This document shows, in pieces, positions 47,547 through 59,144 of a stretch of DNA of 64,000 bases. Numbering within the stretch: position 1 is the stretch's first letter; the number at the start of each line of letters is the position of its first letter. This DNA comes from Cytospora piceicola (lineage: Eukaryota; Ascomycota; Sordariomycetes; Diaporthales; Cytosporaceae): the NCBI GenBank assembly GCA_023375675.1, contig JALQBC010000054.1, positions 1 through 64,000 of the forward strand, read 5' to 3'. A model generated the notes under the pieces. It did no database searches. It was not told the DNA's origin and saw only the letters and a program-made list of their open reading frames with translations. The position numbers and the translations under genes are program-made.

Positions 47547-50500
47547 TAGTTTTCAAAACTCGATTTCGTCGGAAGAAAGGTGAAGGCATTAGGAACAGCT
47601 ACCGCATGGCCGGATGAAGGCTTCCCTGTGCGCCGAGGTAAGTCGTCATTGTGTCCTTCTCAATTACATGATCTAAAACTCAGTACCTCCGAACAGCTAG
47701 TGTGAATGCCTAAGGACTTTTTGGATATGGTAGCTTAAACGCTTATGCGATCATTGAGCTGCCTAGAGCTGCCGTTAGGACCAGCCGTACCTCTTCGTAT
47801 CAGGCCGATGACGACGAGGAAAGCTCGACGATGAGAATGCATTGGAGTGACCACCAATGATGCAGTCTCTGTCAAGGCTAACATCGAGGCCCTTTACGAT
47901 CATATAAGTCCCCGTGTCTGTGTGGATATATCCGACCTCGCTTACACTCTGCCAGAGCGCCAGACAAGGCTCTGGCATCGTGCCTTTGTGACAACAAACA
48001 CCACCGTGCTGGGAATAAACGATTTTGTGGTTGCGGAAAAGAGTTCGCAACGCCCAGAGTATCTCTGGTCTTTGCGGGTCAAGGTGCGCAGTAAGACTTG
48101 CTTTTCTACTCACTGAGTCTTTATCTAGGGATATTCGGACTTGGAATGAAATGTGCTCACCCTTTTCCTGATGCCCACAGATGGGTAAGGACTTGTTGGA
48201 AAAAGAAATTCCATAGACCTAAACGATACTCGACGAGCCTCCACAATAGTCTTTATTCGCCGAATTGATTGAAGTCTGCACTGCGGAACACTTGCAGTAA
48301 ACTGAGGTCTCGTAACCTTTAGTCAATATACCTGATTAAGTTTTGTGGCTATCTTGGAGGTATGGGGCGCTATATCGAGCAGTGTACTAGGACATTCGTC
48401 CGGCTAAATTGCTACTACATATACTGCTAGTCTGATAGATCGTGCGGGCGCAATTAAAGCAGCCTTCTACCGAGGTCCAACCGCTGTAAACCGGAAAGGG
48501 ATGTTACCGCTGATGTCGTGCTTTCTATGAGTCTTAGCGCTGAAGATAGATCTCCCGTCCTATGGAAGTATATGCGCAAAGTCTGGGTCACTTGCTTCAA
48601 CAGCCCCGGTGCTTCAACAAAAGCTCTCTGGCCGATGCTCTCTATTGGAAAACCAGTATGGTCTCCCCCGTGCGTTTCACCAAGGCACTGAAGGAGCTGC
48701 TTACCAAAGACTTGCCGGGTTTACTCGTCTATTGTGAGCTTTGGCCGGGCCTGTTTCCTAGGTTCCTAAGGCTTTCCCTTATAATGGCGATGTCTCATAC
48801 TGCGCTACAAGGTCTCGTGGAGTGAATGCTGGAAATTCCCTATTCGACGTTGCTGAACGCCTCTCTATTGTAGGTGCTCCGATTGATATGTCTCTTGTTA
48901 GTTAGTACGATACTAAGATGTTGCGGGTCATTGTCTACCTTCCTAACTACTCCTGGAAACACTCGATCTAACATTGGTACTTGAATGATAATATTAAGCA
49001 TTTTGTCACACGATCTACCTGGAACGGAAATCCCAAGCATGTCCTGGGAAGCGTCTACCTAGCGTAAAACATTGATTTCGTCGATATACCCTAGTTAAGT
49101 GACCACAGGGTCGGCCATGACGTTATAATGCCGGATGCTGGTCTATCTATATTTTCTCCAGAGGCTATGTATCAGAAGTACCGCACTTTGCACCCCTACG
49201 AGGCTGTTAGTTCACCCCATGAGCTCGCCTATCACTTCCGCAACACAATCTCAATCGTTCATTCGTTATTGATAGCACCTGGGGGGAAAGAGGACTACTA
49301 TCTTAGCGGCAGTTTTCAAGGTGCCTGGGAGCAAAGATTGGCACGAATTCCGCATCCGGACTAAGTCAGCAGGCATTTTACGAGCACTTCTTCCGTTTCA
49401 TTCGAGTGCAAGGCCCTATCAGAGATGAAGGAGCAAGTTGCAGGACGAGGTCGGGATGATCTTTGGACCAACATTTCAACAGCTCAAGTGGTAGCCGCAC
49501 ATGCCGAATCATCTTGCACTCAAGCCTCCTTCCTCTAGGTAGGACCATAATTTAAATTACGCAAGCCATCCTGCCGTGTTTTATACATATATACAGACGG
49601 TGATTCCTGCGATGCAGAAGGTGACCGCAGCTCCCTTAGAGATATTATAATCCTGGCTCTTATCGGTGATATGATTGTCAAGAAAATGCTAGAGTCTGCA
49701 CGAAGACCTGTCGGTCGCAGAATCGGTATACACTGGCTAACGCTGTGGACATAGACAGTCTTGGTGCTCTCCCCCCGCTATTGAGCAAGGGAACCCCGTA
49801 GTGAATGAGAGCCGAATGCGCAGAAACCGTATCGTATAAAAGTCGTGGTATGTAAAAGCCGTGAAGTTGAAAACCCGTGTCAGAAACCCGTGTCAGAAAA
49901 ACCCGTGGCGTGTAAAATCCGTAGCATGTAAAAGCCGTGTCACGCAAAAGCCGTGTCATGCAAAAGTCGTGGTATGTAAAAGCCGTGAAGTTGAAAACCC
50001 GTGTCAGAAACCCGTGTCAGAAAAACCCGTGGCGTGTAAAATCCGTGGCATGTAAAAGCCGTGTCACGCAAAAGCCGTGTCACGCAAAAGCCGTGTCACG
50101 TAAAAGCCGTGTCACGCAAAAGCCGTGTCATGTAAAAACCGTGTTAGTAAAACCTGTAGCGTGTAAAAGCCGTGTCACTTAAAAGCCGTGTCACGCAAAA
50201 ACCGTGTTAGTAAAACCCGTGGCGTGTAAAATCCGTGGCATGTAAAAGCCGTGTCACGTAAAAGCCGTGTCACGCAAAAACCGTGTCAGTAAAACCCGTG
50301 GCGTGTAAAATCCGTGGCGTGTAAAAGCCGTGTCACGCAAAAACCGTGTCACGCAAAACCCGACTAAGCTTAATACTGTTATTAATCTTATCGTGCACAG
50401 ATATCTCACTCTCAGCATTTTCGAGATCGATCCTAACAGCAGCAGCACGACTAGTTCATAGTTCTAAGGTGGTGATGTACTAACTCAAGCAGCATATTCT

Positions 50501-52682
50501 CGATATGACTTCGTTAATGTCGAAGCGAACTACCGTCCAGAAGGCTTATAAATACAAGGACTTTTTGTTTTTCATCTGATATCATTTTATAAGGGACTCT
50601 TTAACCTGCCTAATACCTACCCAACCTAAGACCTTGCTAAAGCCAAAGCACCAGAGCGGACAGACACCAACGTGGAAGAAGTCAACAATAAGCTGGGACC
50701 GATTCTCAAAGACGGTGCCTTCTCACTGGTAGTACCACTGAGCCCCAAATCAATGGCCACGTTGATGTGTGTGATCTGAATTTGACATCAATAAAATCAT
50801 GGAGGCATCATCATATGGTATGACTACCTAGGTAACCAAGCCACCGCTCCCGAGATCGCTCTGTAAGCTCAACGCCATTCGAGGTCAAGCCAACCGAGAA
50901 CCACCTCAAGCCTGTTAGTTTGGAAGTCTTCCGGGCAGTAGCTACCAGACTTGGTAGCAGTCCGGAATTCCTACATTCCAGCGCTACTGGTGAGACGGAC
51001 GACCTGTGGCACTTCACTGTGACTCGGTTCGATGCAAACATACCTGCACTTGGCCTTTCAGTCCTACCCACTTCAAAGGCATCAGAATGGCCAATCAGCA
51101 CTGCGCTGGTTGAGCAACGTTCCTCCTCTTTGAACACAGTGGCTGAATCTATACTTCTCAATGTGGAAGACGTTTCCAAATCGGTACTGACGCAAATATT
51201 CGAAGAGCACTGGCAAGCGCTTAAGAGACTTGTGGGCATTGGCAAACCACTCCTCTCGGTGACAGACGGCGGACAGACGTCCCATGTCGCCAGCCCAAAC
51301 AATGCGATGGTACAAGGTTTGTTCCGTGTGATACGGCATGAAGATCCACTTGCGAGGCTGACAACCTTGGGCATCCAGTCTGCCACGAGCCCTGCAGCGA
51401 CTTTGGCAATTGAGTAGGTGCTGAGAAGATGGCAAGTTGGCGACCCCAAGACCAAGTACGCGGAGCGTGATGGCGTCCTATTTGTGCTGAGGATCGTCCC
51501 GGACCTACCAATCAACGACTTCAAAGTCGCTGAAGGACAAAAGGGTTTGGAGCTTACTGTCCAGTGATTACCTGCGACGAAGCCACAAGTCCAGACCCAT
51601 GCTGAAAAGATCGGCACCCTGAAAAGCTTAACCTGAATCGAGACAGTTGTTTGTTAAGCATCAATAGAGGTAGGATGGTCGAGATCGAGGTGATGGCAGT
51701 GGGCGTTGATTTCAAGGTCATGACTGCCACCTAGAATCGTTCCACACTGAAGCTTCAGTCCTATGATCATGGCTTCTTTCCCTGCGCAGTATACGGCAAT
51801 GACGATTGCGCTCGAATACGAATACATTATCATTTGCCTTGCACTTGGTTTGACAAAGGTCAAGATCAGTAACCGCGTTGCCTGCATAAGATACGGGACA
51901 TATGTCAATCGCCTGCAGTGTCCGGCCGAGTTTGCATGTCATCCCAGCATCAATAAGCCACGAGGACGCAGCAACCATTCATCTGGTGTACTTGACCGCC
52001 ATCCGTTCCTTCATCACCTCGGAACCTTAAGAGAAGGCCAATCGGTCCTGATCCAATTGGCGGCGGGCGGCGTCGGAATAGCTGCCATCCACTTTGTCAA
52101 TATAGAAAGTGCGATGCGAGTGATCCGGGTGCGTGAAAACAACAAGACTATGGAGGGGGCAGACCAACTAAACAATATTCGTAGATTCTAGTTACCGTGA
52201 GAACCGATGACAAACGCGAGTTTCTCGATCAGAACTGCGGCATTCCTCAGAACCGCATGCATATTCAGCTCCCGCAACTCGAAATTCGCTAAAGAAATTA
52301 GACAAGAATCTGGCGGTACCGGAGTGGATATCATTCTCAATTCATTAGTAAAGTATTCCCGGAGGATTTTATCTTGTACTTCTATGGATCCCAGGCTGCT
52401 CTACAGCTTGGAGTCTTGGATGGTCAACAAGGTCATTTTGACTCTCGAAACCCCCTCGTCATGACGAGAGTCCCTAGCCTCGAATACAAATGTGGAAGAA
52501 CAATGCTAACAGTCAAACTACGCAAATAGGGGACTTGCTCGATGAGTCATGGAGGCTCACCGCTCACGGTGGCATCATGGTGGAAATCGGCAAAGAAACA
52601 TCCTCGATCGGAATACCTTGGTTTATGGAGGCATTTGATAGAAACTGCTCATTCCGGGCCGTCCTTATACCAGTCAAATAAT
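47547..52682 (+). pseudogene. HR-PKS pseudogene, 5' and central part (KS end, AT, DH, first half of ER)
   Basis: Domains in order on the plus strand, in shifting frames. KS C-terminus at about 47565-47760 (VKALGTATAWPDEGF, then ASVNA, stop, GLFGYGSLNAYAIIE), with an intact 59-bp intron 47638-47696. KS-AT linker at 47860-48050 (DLAYTLPERQTRLW). AT from VFAGQGAQ near 48070, with active-site GHSSG at 48390-48404 followed by a TAA in place of Glu. DH from LPNYSWKHS near 48940 to GMIFGPTFQQLKW near 49485. A pre-ER linker at 50880-51560 (PLLSVTDGGQ, GLFRVIRHEDPLARLTTL). ER from about 51680, with GTYVNRLQCPAEF and AAGGVGIAAIHF, to DRNCSFRAV at about 52670. Multiple stops, frameshifts and a minisatellite insertion show it is dead. 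The upstream KS is lost at the repeat boundary. Confidence 0.9.
49824..50363. repeat. 16-bp GTGTCACGCAAAAGCC-type minisatellite
   Basis: Units of about 14-18 bp (GTGTCACGCAAAAGCC, GTGGCGTGTAAAATCC, GTGTCAGAAAAACCC variants) form an array inside the PKS pseudogene between DH and the ER linker. A higher-order unit of about 124 bp, starting GTCGTGGTATGTAAAAGCC, occurs at 49842 and 49966. Confidence 0.85.
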
Positions 52683-54789
52683 CAAATAGTTTATCGGAAG
52701 GTCAGTCCCCTTGTACTCTCATAGTCCCCTAACCTGGAATAGACAAATAGGAATGTAAAGATTTTAACTTCGACTTACTTACTGCTGGACTGTAAGCGAA
52801 AGTCGTTATTGAGGCTTCCAAATTACATGAGCCGATAAAACCAGATTTCAAAACGTTATACTCATGGAAGTGTAATTGAAACTGCATAAGTGTAAACCTA
52901 ATCCTCTTTGAGTATAATGTGAAGGTAATCCTGTATGAGCGGACTGTCTAATATATGCTTATATTCAACGGCATCTCCTGCTTATGCTTTAAACTTGGTA
53001 AACAAGATCATCTCACTATCATCCATAACCGAGCTTATTTTGACTCATATCAATTACCGATTACCAAAGACTGAGATGATAACATGAGACAGCTTGGAGT
53101 TGATAGCGACAATCGGGATTTATGTCGTTCTCACAACACACTCACTGCGTAGCAATAGCATCTGTTGCGCAGAATCCTGAAAGATCTGCTGCAGAGTATC
53201 GTGTATAAGTCGGCTTGAAGGCACAAGCGCTGGCTCCTTCTGATGCCGAATACCCCACCCGTGAAGACAGCTACTGGTGCAATACTTCGAAAATTGTTTC
53301 CGGTTGCATCGTACGCCCAGAGTCCGCGGATGAAGTACCATAAGCTATCCAGGCTTCAATAGTCGCAAAGCAGAAGTTTGTCATCCGAGGCGACGGCCAT
53401 ACGCCATATGCCAGTGAGGCCAAAATTCCATAAGGGCATGACCATCAATCTTGGTCTCTCGAATTGAACGCGATTGGACGAGGCATCAGAGACAGTGGAC
53501 CTGGGTAATGGAGGAAGCCGGGGTCCCGTATACGAAGGGCTATACAAACATGGACACGTAGTGGCGGGAGGAGCGACGGCCATGTCGTCGTAGTAAGTCT
53601 TCTTCTGGGTGGCGACAAAAAATTTTCTTCGCGGCTCACCATGGCTTTGCTTATAATTATTCTGTTGTGAGACCGTTCTTGCTGACGGAAGGATCTTTAC
53701 AACCGATACTAACAATTACAAGGATCTTTTCCGAGCTCTCAGGGGCAGAATGAACTAATTCGGCATTATTACCAACTTCAAGGTGCGATCACTCCAGTGT
53801 GGTGATGTTTGGGCTATGTTGACTGTTTATCCCACTGGAGTTTTTCGGGATACTGCCGAGGCTCTCGCAGACTTTACGGAAATATTGCCCCCGATATAGT
53901 CAGCAACCTTTTATGTTTCTTTACATATACTGGTATATATAAGCAAGGTCCCCCGACTAGATTCTGGATGCGGATCTGGCTGCGTAGTAAGTGTTGCACT
54001 ATTTTGAAAGAACCTATCTCCATTCCTCCCTTCAAAACAAAACGTTTTGGACTCGTATAGGCTACATTGGCGAACGCAAACAAGTAGCAACTACTGAGAA
54101 CGCTCCGGCGTATGAGCCATGGTTCAGTTTGTTATCGACGGGGAATACATGCAAGACGGCATTTATATCGGTCTTAATCAACGAATGCGCCATTGCACCA
54201 CTGGGCTACTAGTCAGCTGGGTAATTTGATCAAACGGGGAGTCTGTCAGCTAACAGAGCTCTTAGTGACACTTTTCAAACCGCATGTTATCAGGGTGATG
54301 CTCGCATCATTTTCAAAGCCTCAGAACTTCAAAATCCTTTGATGGAATACTGAAGGCATTCATATTAGACGGCGGTTTTGTCACTCAATGCTTGTTCCAG
54401 CCCTCTCCTGAGGTCTGAATTACCGGTACGGTCAGAGATCAACAAAGGCTGGTAGACCTGCTATAGGATTAGAGCAGAAAAATGCGACGGAATGATTTTC
54501 ACCACCGTAGTTATAGACAAGACGGCAGAGCAGAGCTCCTTTGTGTATTCGAAGATCAAGTGTTGGCTTTAGGACCTTCAGGTACTTGCTGCTACTATTG
54601 AAGGCGGCAGCCAGAAGTGGGTCCACGACTTTTCTTCCACGACTTTTCTTCCACGACTTTTCTTCCACAACTTTTCTTCCACGACTTTTCATTTCCGACT
54701 TTTCATTTCCGACTTTTCACTCCAGACTTATTATTCCCGACTTTCCGTAAGGCCATCTTCAAGGACCGGATTAACTTAAAAGGTATGGA
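52683..54789. other. degenerate region between the two halves of the PKS
   Basis: Minus-strand frames at 53341-53120 and 53715-53356 read smoothly (for example NFGLTGIWRMAVASDDKLLL and GLWAYDATGNNF), suggesting remains of a minus-strand gene downstream of the inverted PKS 3' end. I cannot name the family. No intact gene is present. Confidence 0.4.
54623..54745. repeat. 14-bp CCACGACTTTTCTT minisatellite
   Basis: About nine units, progressively diverging rightward (TTCCGACTTTTCAT and others). It lies just beyond the ACP end of the inverted PKS segment. Confidence 0.85.
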
Positions 54790-56190
54790 GCGGAAAACGC
54801 ATTGAGCATGCGGAATGTGGCTTCCAAGTACGACCTCGACCAAGTTTACTGGAAACTTTGTCCTGGGTGATCCAAGATCTCGCACGTGCAAAGTTTGAAC
54901 CAATGATGGATATCAAGCATCTCAATGAATCATATGATCGGAAATGCTGGCATCGACTCAACTTCATTTGCAACTTGATCATGGATCAATCCCAGCCTTG
55001 GCTCGTATTTTCATCGGCACGAGATGCGTGCATCAGGCGCAAGGCCTTGATGGCCCGGTCCGCCTGATCACTTCCATCGTCCGATTCAGCGTTAGCGACA
55101 TCAGCGCCATGGTTGGTGAATTTGTAGCAAAAGCAAGGCTCTCCAGTCACATCGGAACCGCCGGATGTAAGCGACTAGGCGATGCCGGTGTTCAACTGAG
55201 CGCTACTCCTGGTGTAGGGGGGACTTTCTTGATGCTGGAAGATCGATAGATTTTCAATCCTTTGTAATACGCCCTCGTTGATTAGTGTTCTTTGGCTCCT
55301 GTGAAAACGGGCTTCAAGAAGTCTTTATTTTTCGGTTACATAGCCAATAGCTTCAATAGGTCCCAGGTCGACTGTGTTAGCATGCAAACCTAATACCTTG
55401 TTGGCGGTAGCTAGCAAAGGCGTCGAGGAAAGGGTTGGCTGCTGCGTAGTTGGCGTGATCCTTATTGCCTATAAGGCCGGAGACGCTGGAAGCAAAGTGA
55501 AGAAGTCGAGTAGCGTATCTTATTCTTCCAGAGATTCTCTGCGGAGCTTCCAGATGCCTGCGACTTCGGCATGGATTTCAATGTGGTAGTTATCGTGGGT
55601 CGGTCAACTCGTGTGGTTGCTAGCATAACTCAAGAATTGCCAGGACAGCGTCAAGAACTTGCCCTTAGTCCCATAGCCCTTTGAATCACACCGGATATTG
55701 TGTGGCTTGCCGAACTTGAAGACACTGCGGACGACTTCCAGGTTACCGACACCACCCTTAGCCCCAATACGTTCACATCTATGTCCGGCGCAATTGGAAA
55801 TGGCTCGGGCGGAAGCCACATCGTCCGTACCAATTCTACATATCATGATCATGTAACGAGCTCCATGACGAGCTAAATGAAATAGCAACACTATCGCATA
55901 GACCCTTCAGGCAGCAGACGACCAAATACGAGTTATTAGACTGCAGCTGGAGTCTACAATATTATGGCTTAAATAGTCATTGCACGTCGCTCTGGATCCC
56001 ATTGGAGATGACGGGTCTTCAAATGTGCTGCCCAGTCCTTATGAAGGTCGACGCACCGACAACCTTGTCGAACCCATATATGGTGACAGGATGAGTTGGG
56101 CCGGTATGACCTCCGTGGAGGCTTTATTGGGGCAACATAACAGGAAAGGACATTATTGCTTCACGTTAGCCAGTACACACGGGGCGTAAC
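54790..56190 (-). pseudogene. HR-PKS pseudogene, 3' part (second half of ER, KR, ACP), inverted
   Basis: Read on the minus strand. ER C-terminus at about 56110-55985 (THPVTIYGFDK, then RTGQHI, stop, RPVISNG). KR nucleotide-binding region at about 55940 (NSYLVV with the glycine-rich loop damaged) continuing as HLARHGARYMIMICRIG. KR C-terminus at about 55540-55370, in changing frames (SGLIGNK, ANYAAANPFLDAFASYRQ, HANTVDLGPIEAIGYV). A post-KR linker with TRSSAQLNTGIA and GSDVTGEPCF. An ACP-like end at about 54980-54800 (ARARSWITQDKVSSKLG), where the GxDSL serine region is altered. These domains are exactly those missing from the plus-strand part, and the ER break points meet within a few tens of residues, which suggests one gene split by an inversion. 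Confidence 0.8.
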
Positions 56191-56689
56191 CAACCCGACT
56201 TCATTCCATCATCTTGGCTACATAGTACAGACAATACGGACTTTTAAGCCATAGAAATCACGTGCATTTTGGGCGAAGATAAGCGTACATTTTAGAAATT
56301 TAGACAGCCTCAGGGAGCCATACATGACATAAGCTCTTCCTGTAGAGACTTATCAGGTTTCAGTAGGTTGGATGATATGCTATTGTCAATATCCCGAGGT
56401 TATGACATTCCCTTCCTGGAATGAACCCATGACCATTATAGACAGTGATTTTCAAGGATTAGGACCTATTACCCGAGTCTCTTAAACACATCTAGTTCAA
56501 GGCGCTGTCTGGATAGTACGGATTCATGGGTGAGCTTGATAGACATATTCCGGACAGAATTACATTATGTTGGGCATCTACCTATAAGGCAGATTCATTC
56601 CTAGTTTTCTAGAGGTGGTCACCCTTGTAGTTGGCTAGTGTAGTGGTTCTTTTCGACATATTATGGTCAGCATAAGTGCTTGGAGCATA
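56191..56689. other. region between PKS 3' part and MITE
   Basis: 500 bp without a recognised gene. Possible further ER remains at the left edge. Confidence 0.4.
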
Positions 56690-57081
56690 CAGTGGTGACA
56701 CCCCTTTTATCATCACCCTTTTTAGCATATGTAAGAGATTTATTATACAAGTCTGTTAGATGCCTTTTTTTTAGTATACGGAACCCTTTATTTAAGATAT
56801 ATCATATATTATACGGATTTTAGATATATTCTAAAAAAGGGTATGTACCTTTACACTAAATCTTAGTAGTAAGGTACTTCGAGCATCCGGGAAAAGTAAG
56901 CGGTACCCTATCCCTAACCTTAACCTAGACGGCTACCCTTATAAGAACCTTAATAATCGGGAGAAAGGTGGGTCTAAATAGTCACGTGGACAGTCACGTA
57001 CGCCCCCCCTTTACTATATTGCCTTAGTTTATTATATATATTGCTTAGATGGAGCGTATGATAAAAGCGGTGCCCCTACTG
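56690..57081. mobile_element. 392-bp pogo/Fot1-like MITE
   Basis: The left end CAGTGGTGACACCCCTTTTA and the complement of the right end CAGTAGGGGCACCGCTTTTA match at 16 of 20 positions, and similarity continues for a few more bases (TCAT). TA flanks both ends (56688-56689 and 57082-57083), the target duplication of Tc1/mariner elements. The CAGT start fits the pogo/Fot1 branch. There is no coding capacity, so it is a non-autonomous miniature copy. It sits between PKS and P450 remnants. Confidence 0.75.
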
Positions 57082-57359
57082 TATATTTATTATCCGAGTC
57101 GTATGCTAAACCAATGGATATCCGGTGATGGGTGAAGAACAGGTTCCGGCCCTCTGCCGGGGGTGATCAAGCTATTATTACCAGAAAAACGATACCTAGG
57201 TACCAGATTGTGGAACCAAAACCTAGTAGCTTTACAGAAATCTCTTCCTGTATTTTGTTTCAGGTTGAGTCCTCCTTTTCCATTGAATCGATCTTCTTTT
57301 ATCTCAGCCTGACCTTCTCACGGTGTAGTATTCTCAATGTGTTGTGAATATGACAATTC

Positions 57360-59144
57360 TCTACGGCACCTAGGACACGCTTCCTCATCTCTGGCAAAGA
57401 CTTGCTTTGGAGGCGAATGGGCGCGGGTTCATAATCCCGAAAGGTTTGTGCGATGACGGCCACAAATCCGACCTGAGCAAATTACATGGCGGGACATACT
57501 CGTGGACCATAAGTGAGTCGTGTATACACACCGTCGAGAAGTTGGAACAATAGTTCGTCAGCTAGGCTCCCAGAGACGTTGTTTTCGGTGACCCAGGGCT
57601 TCGGTCTCCAACTAGTGAAGTCAGGGCCCTGGTACTCAGGCAAATTATTCAATGCTACTGCAATCTTCAAAATTGCCGTCTTGGGCGGGATGTCGTATGC
57701 TTTGCCACAGATTGCAGGTTTTGGTACAACTCACTTGCCTGTATATCTCGGATGACAACGACGGGAGCAGAAAGTCGAAGCGTTTCGTGCGATCCAACAA
57801 TAGTTCGTGTGCCATTTTATTATGTCCAACCAAATTGACTTTGGGGCCTAACACGCCATGAGCGCCAAGCAGCGTTTGAGTTTAGGACAGGCAGGTCTTC
57901 TCATATTCCCAGTCTTGCACATCTGTTCCACTAAATACTGAGTTTATACTGAGTTTATCTCTTCCCAGATCCACTCTTGGGCCCCGGGGTTAACTGACAG
58001 CAGATAAACAGAGGCATTATAGAAACTATTTGCGGTGGTATCTTATCCCACAAATTTGTTGAACAAGAGATTGCCAAAAATGTCCTCATCAGGAAGCACA
58101 TTTCGCCATTCATCGTCCATCGATTCTGTTGATTTCAGCACTACGGACATAAGGTCATCCTCCACGCCGATTGCAACAGACTCATGCAAGGTCACTCGTT
58201 GTACTGCCATCTTTTCTCTCATATATTTTTCGAATTCTATAACGGAGTTCTTAACCTTGCCAATGCTGGCGGGAAGAATTATAGTAGGAAAAAAGATATA
58301 TATACTTGATATATGTTGGTAGGCTTGGGGTTTTGGTCACGATCGATCGTATATGCTTTTTGGTCTTGGTTGTGCGTGTGTATACTCTAAGTTTGAAGCC
58401 ATCGCCAGGCCCAGTGTGGTAACCTATCTATAGGCCAGGCGGCCTAATAGTTCTGCCGCCCTGCCGGGGCGGCAAGCCTGACCGCCTGCCTAATCAGGCA
58501 GTCGTTCCACAATATATATATATATATATACCGATAATGCGATTTTCGAGTATCAATTACAATGGCACGGTTTATGAGATTGTGTCCTTCTTTTTTAGAC
58601 TTCTCGTGCCTCCAGCGAAATCGTAGGTATCCATCCCCCAAGCAGCGGCTCTGTGCTTCCGTAAAGGGAGGGAATGTGAGCCGACGATGTTGCGCCCATA
58701 TTTTGTTGCCGGCTGTAACCACATTGGGTCCGAAGACGTCAAAAAGTAGGCGAACAGTGTCCAAGTCTTTTATGAATTATTTTCGTCTGGCGAGGGCCGG
58801 GTTAATTGCCTTTAGGTCTGCTAGCACGAGCTGCACATCTGCAGGCGTCCTAATGATAAAGGCGGGTCCGAGGTAGGTATGATATTTGAAAACGATTGCT
58901 GTGGAGGAAAAGCCATGTCAATCCATTCATATCCACACGATTTTCAAGTCCAAATAGTAGACATTTCGGTAAGGGGATAACAAATTGAAAGCCTTCCAAC
59001 CAACGACGGCTGAAATGCTGGGCGGGTGATGAGGATCGGGAGACCAGATTCCCGTGCTGAGATGTAGTTCCTAGCCAGGATAAAACATGCCCAGGAGCAT
59101 GTCACCACCAATATAGTGGGAGACATGAGGAGAAAAACTTGCAT
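57360..59144 (-). pseudogene. cytochrome P450 pseudogene
   Basis: Read on the minus strand. An N-terminal membrane anchor at 59144-58950 (MQVFLLMSPTILVV, then ARNYISARESGLPILIT). A C-helix region at about 58750-58650 (DVFGPNVVTAGNKIWAQHRR, with the WxxxR pair). A central helix at about 58240 (FEKYMREKMAVQRVTLHESV) leading to an I-helix (VG, stop, DTTANSF) where TAA at 58043-58045 replaces the usual residue before DTT. The heme loop reads YGPRVCPAM with the ligand Cys at 57494-57496, followed by a stop and then FAQVGFVAVIAQTF. Membrane-bound P450s of this kind oxidise polyketides and other metabolites. Stops, frameshifts and an insertion between about 58250 and 58560 show it is dead. Confidence 0.85.
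58430..58535. repeat. GC-rich palindromic patch with (TA)n inside the P450 remnant
   Basis: Contains GCCGCCCTGCCGGGGCGGC and GCCTGCCTAATCAGGC hairpin-like phrases, followed by a TA run at about 58512-58530. It separates two conserved P450 regions and looks like an inserted miniature element or intron insertion. Confidence 0.45.

Noticed and set aside
49824..50363. CRISPR-like look of regularly repeated GTGTCACGCAAAAGCC units
   Set aside because: Units are contiguous with no unique spacers, and the context is a fungal PKS pseudogene, so it is a minisatellite.
50811..51617. 268-codon minus-strand frame
   Set aside because: The plus strand here encodes the recognisable PKS linker before ER; the minus frame is its shadow.
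53120..53715. Possible lectin- or propeller-like protein on the minus strand
   Set aside because: Sequence reads smoothly in part, but no repeat or motif was firm enough to name a family.
56905..56930. Telomere-like CCCTAACCTTAACC phrase
   Set aside because: Only two imperfect units, located inside a MITE; not a telomeric tract.
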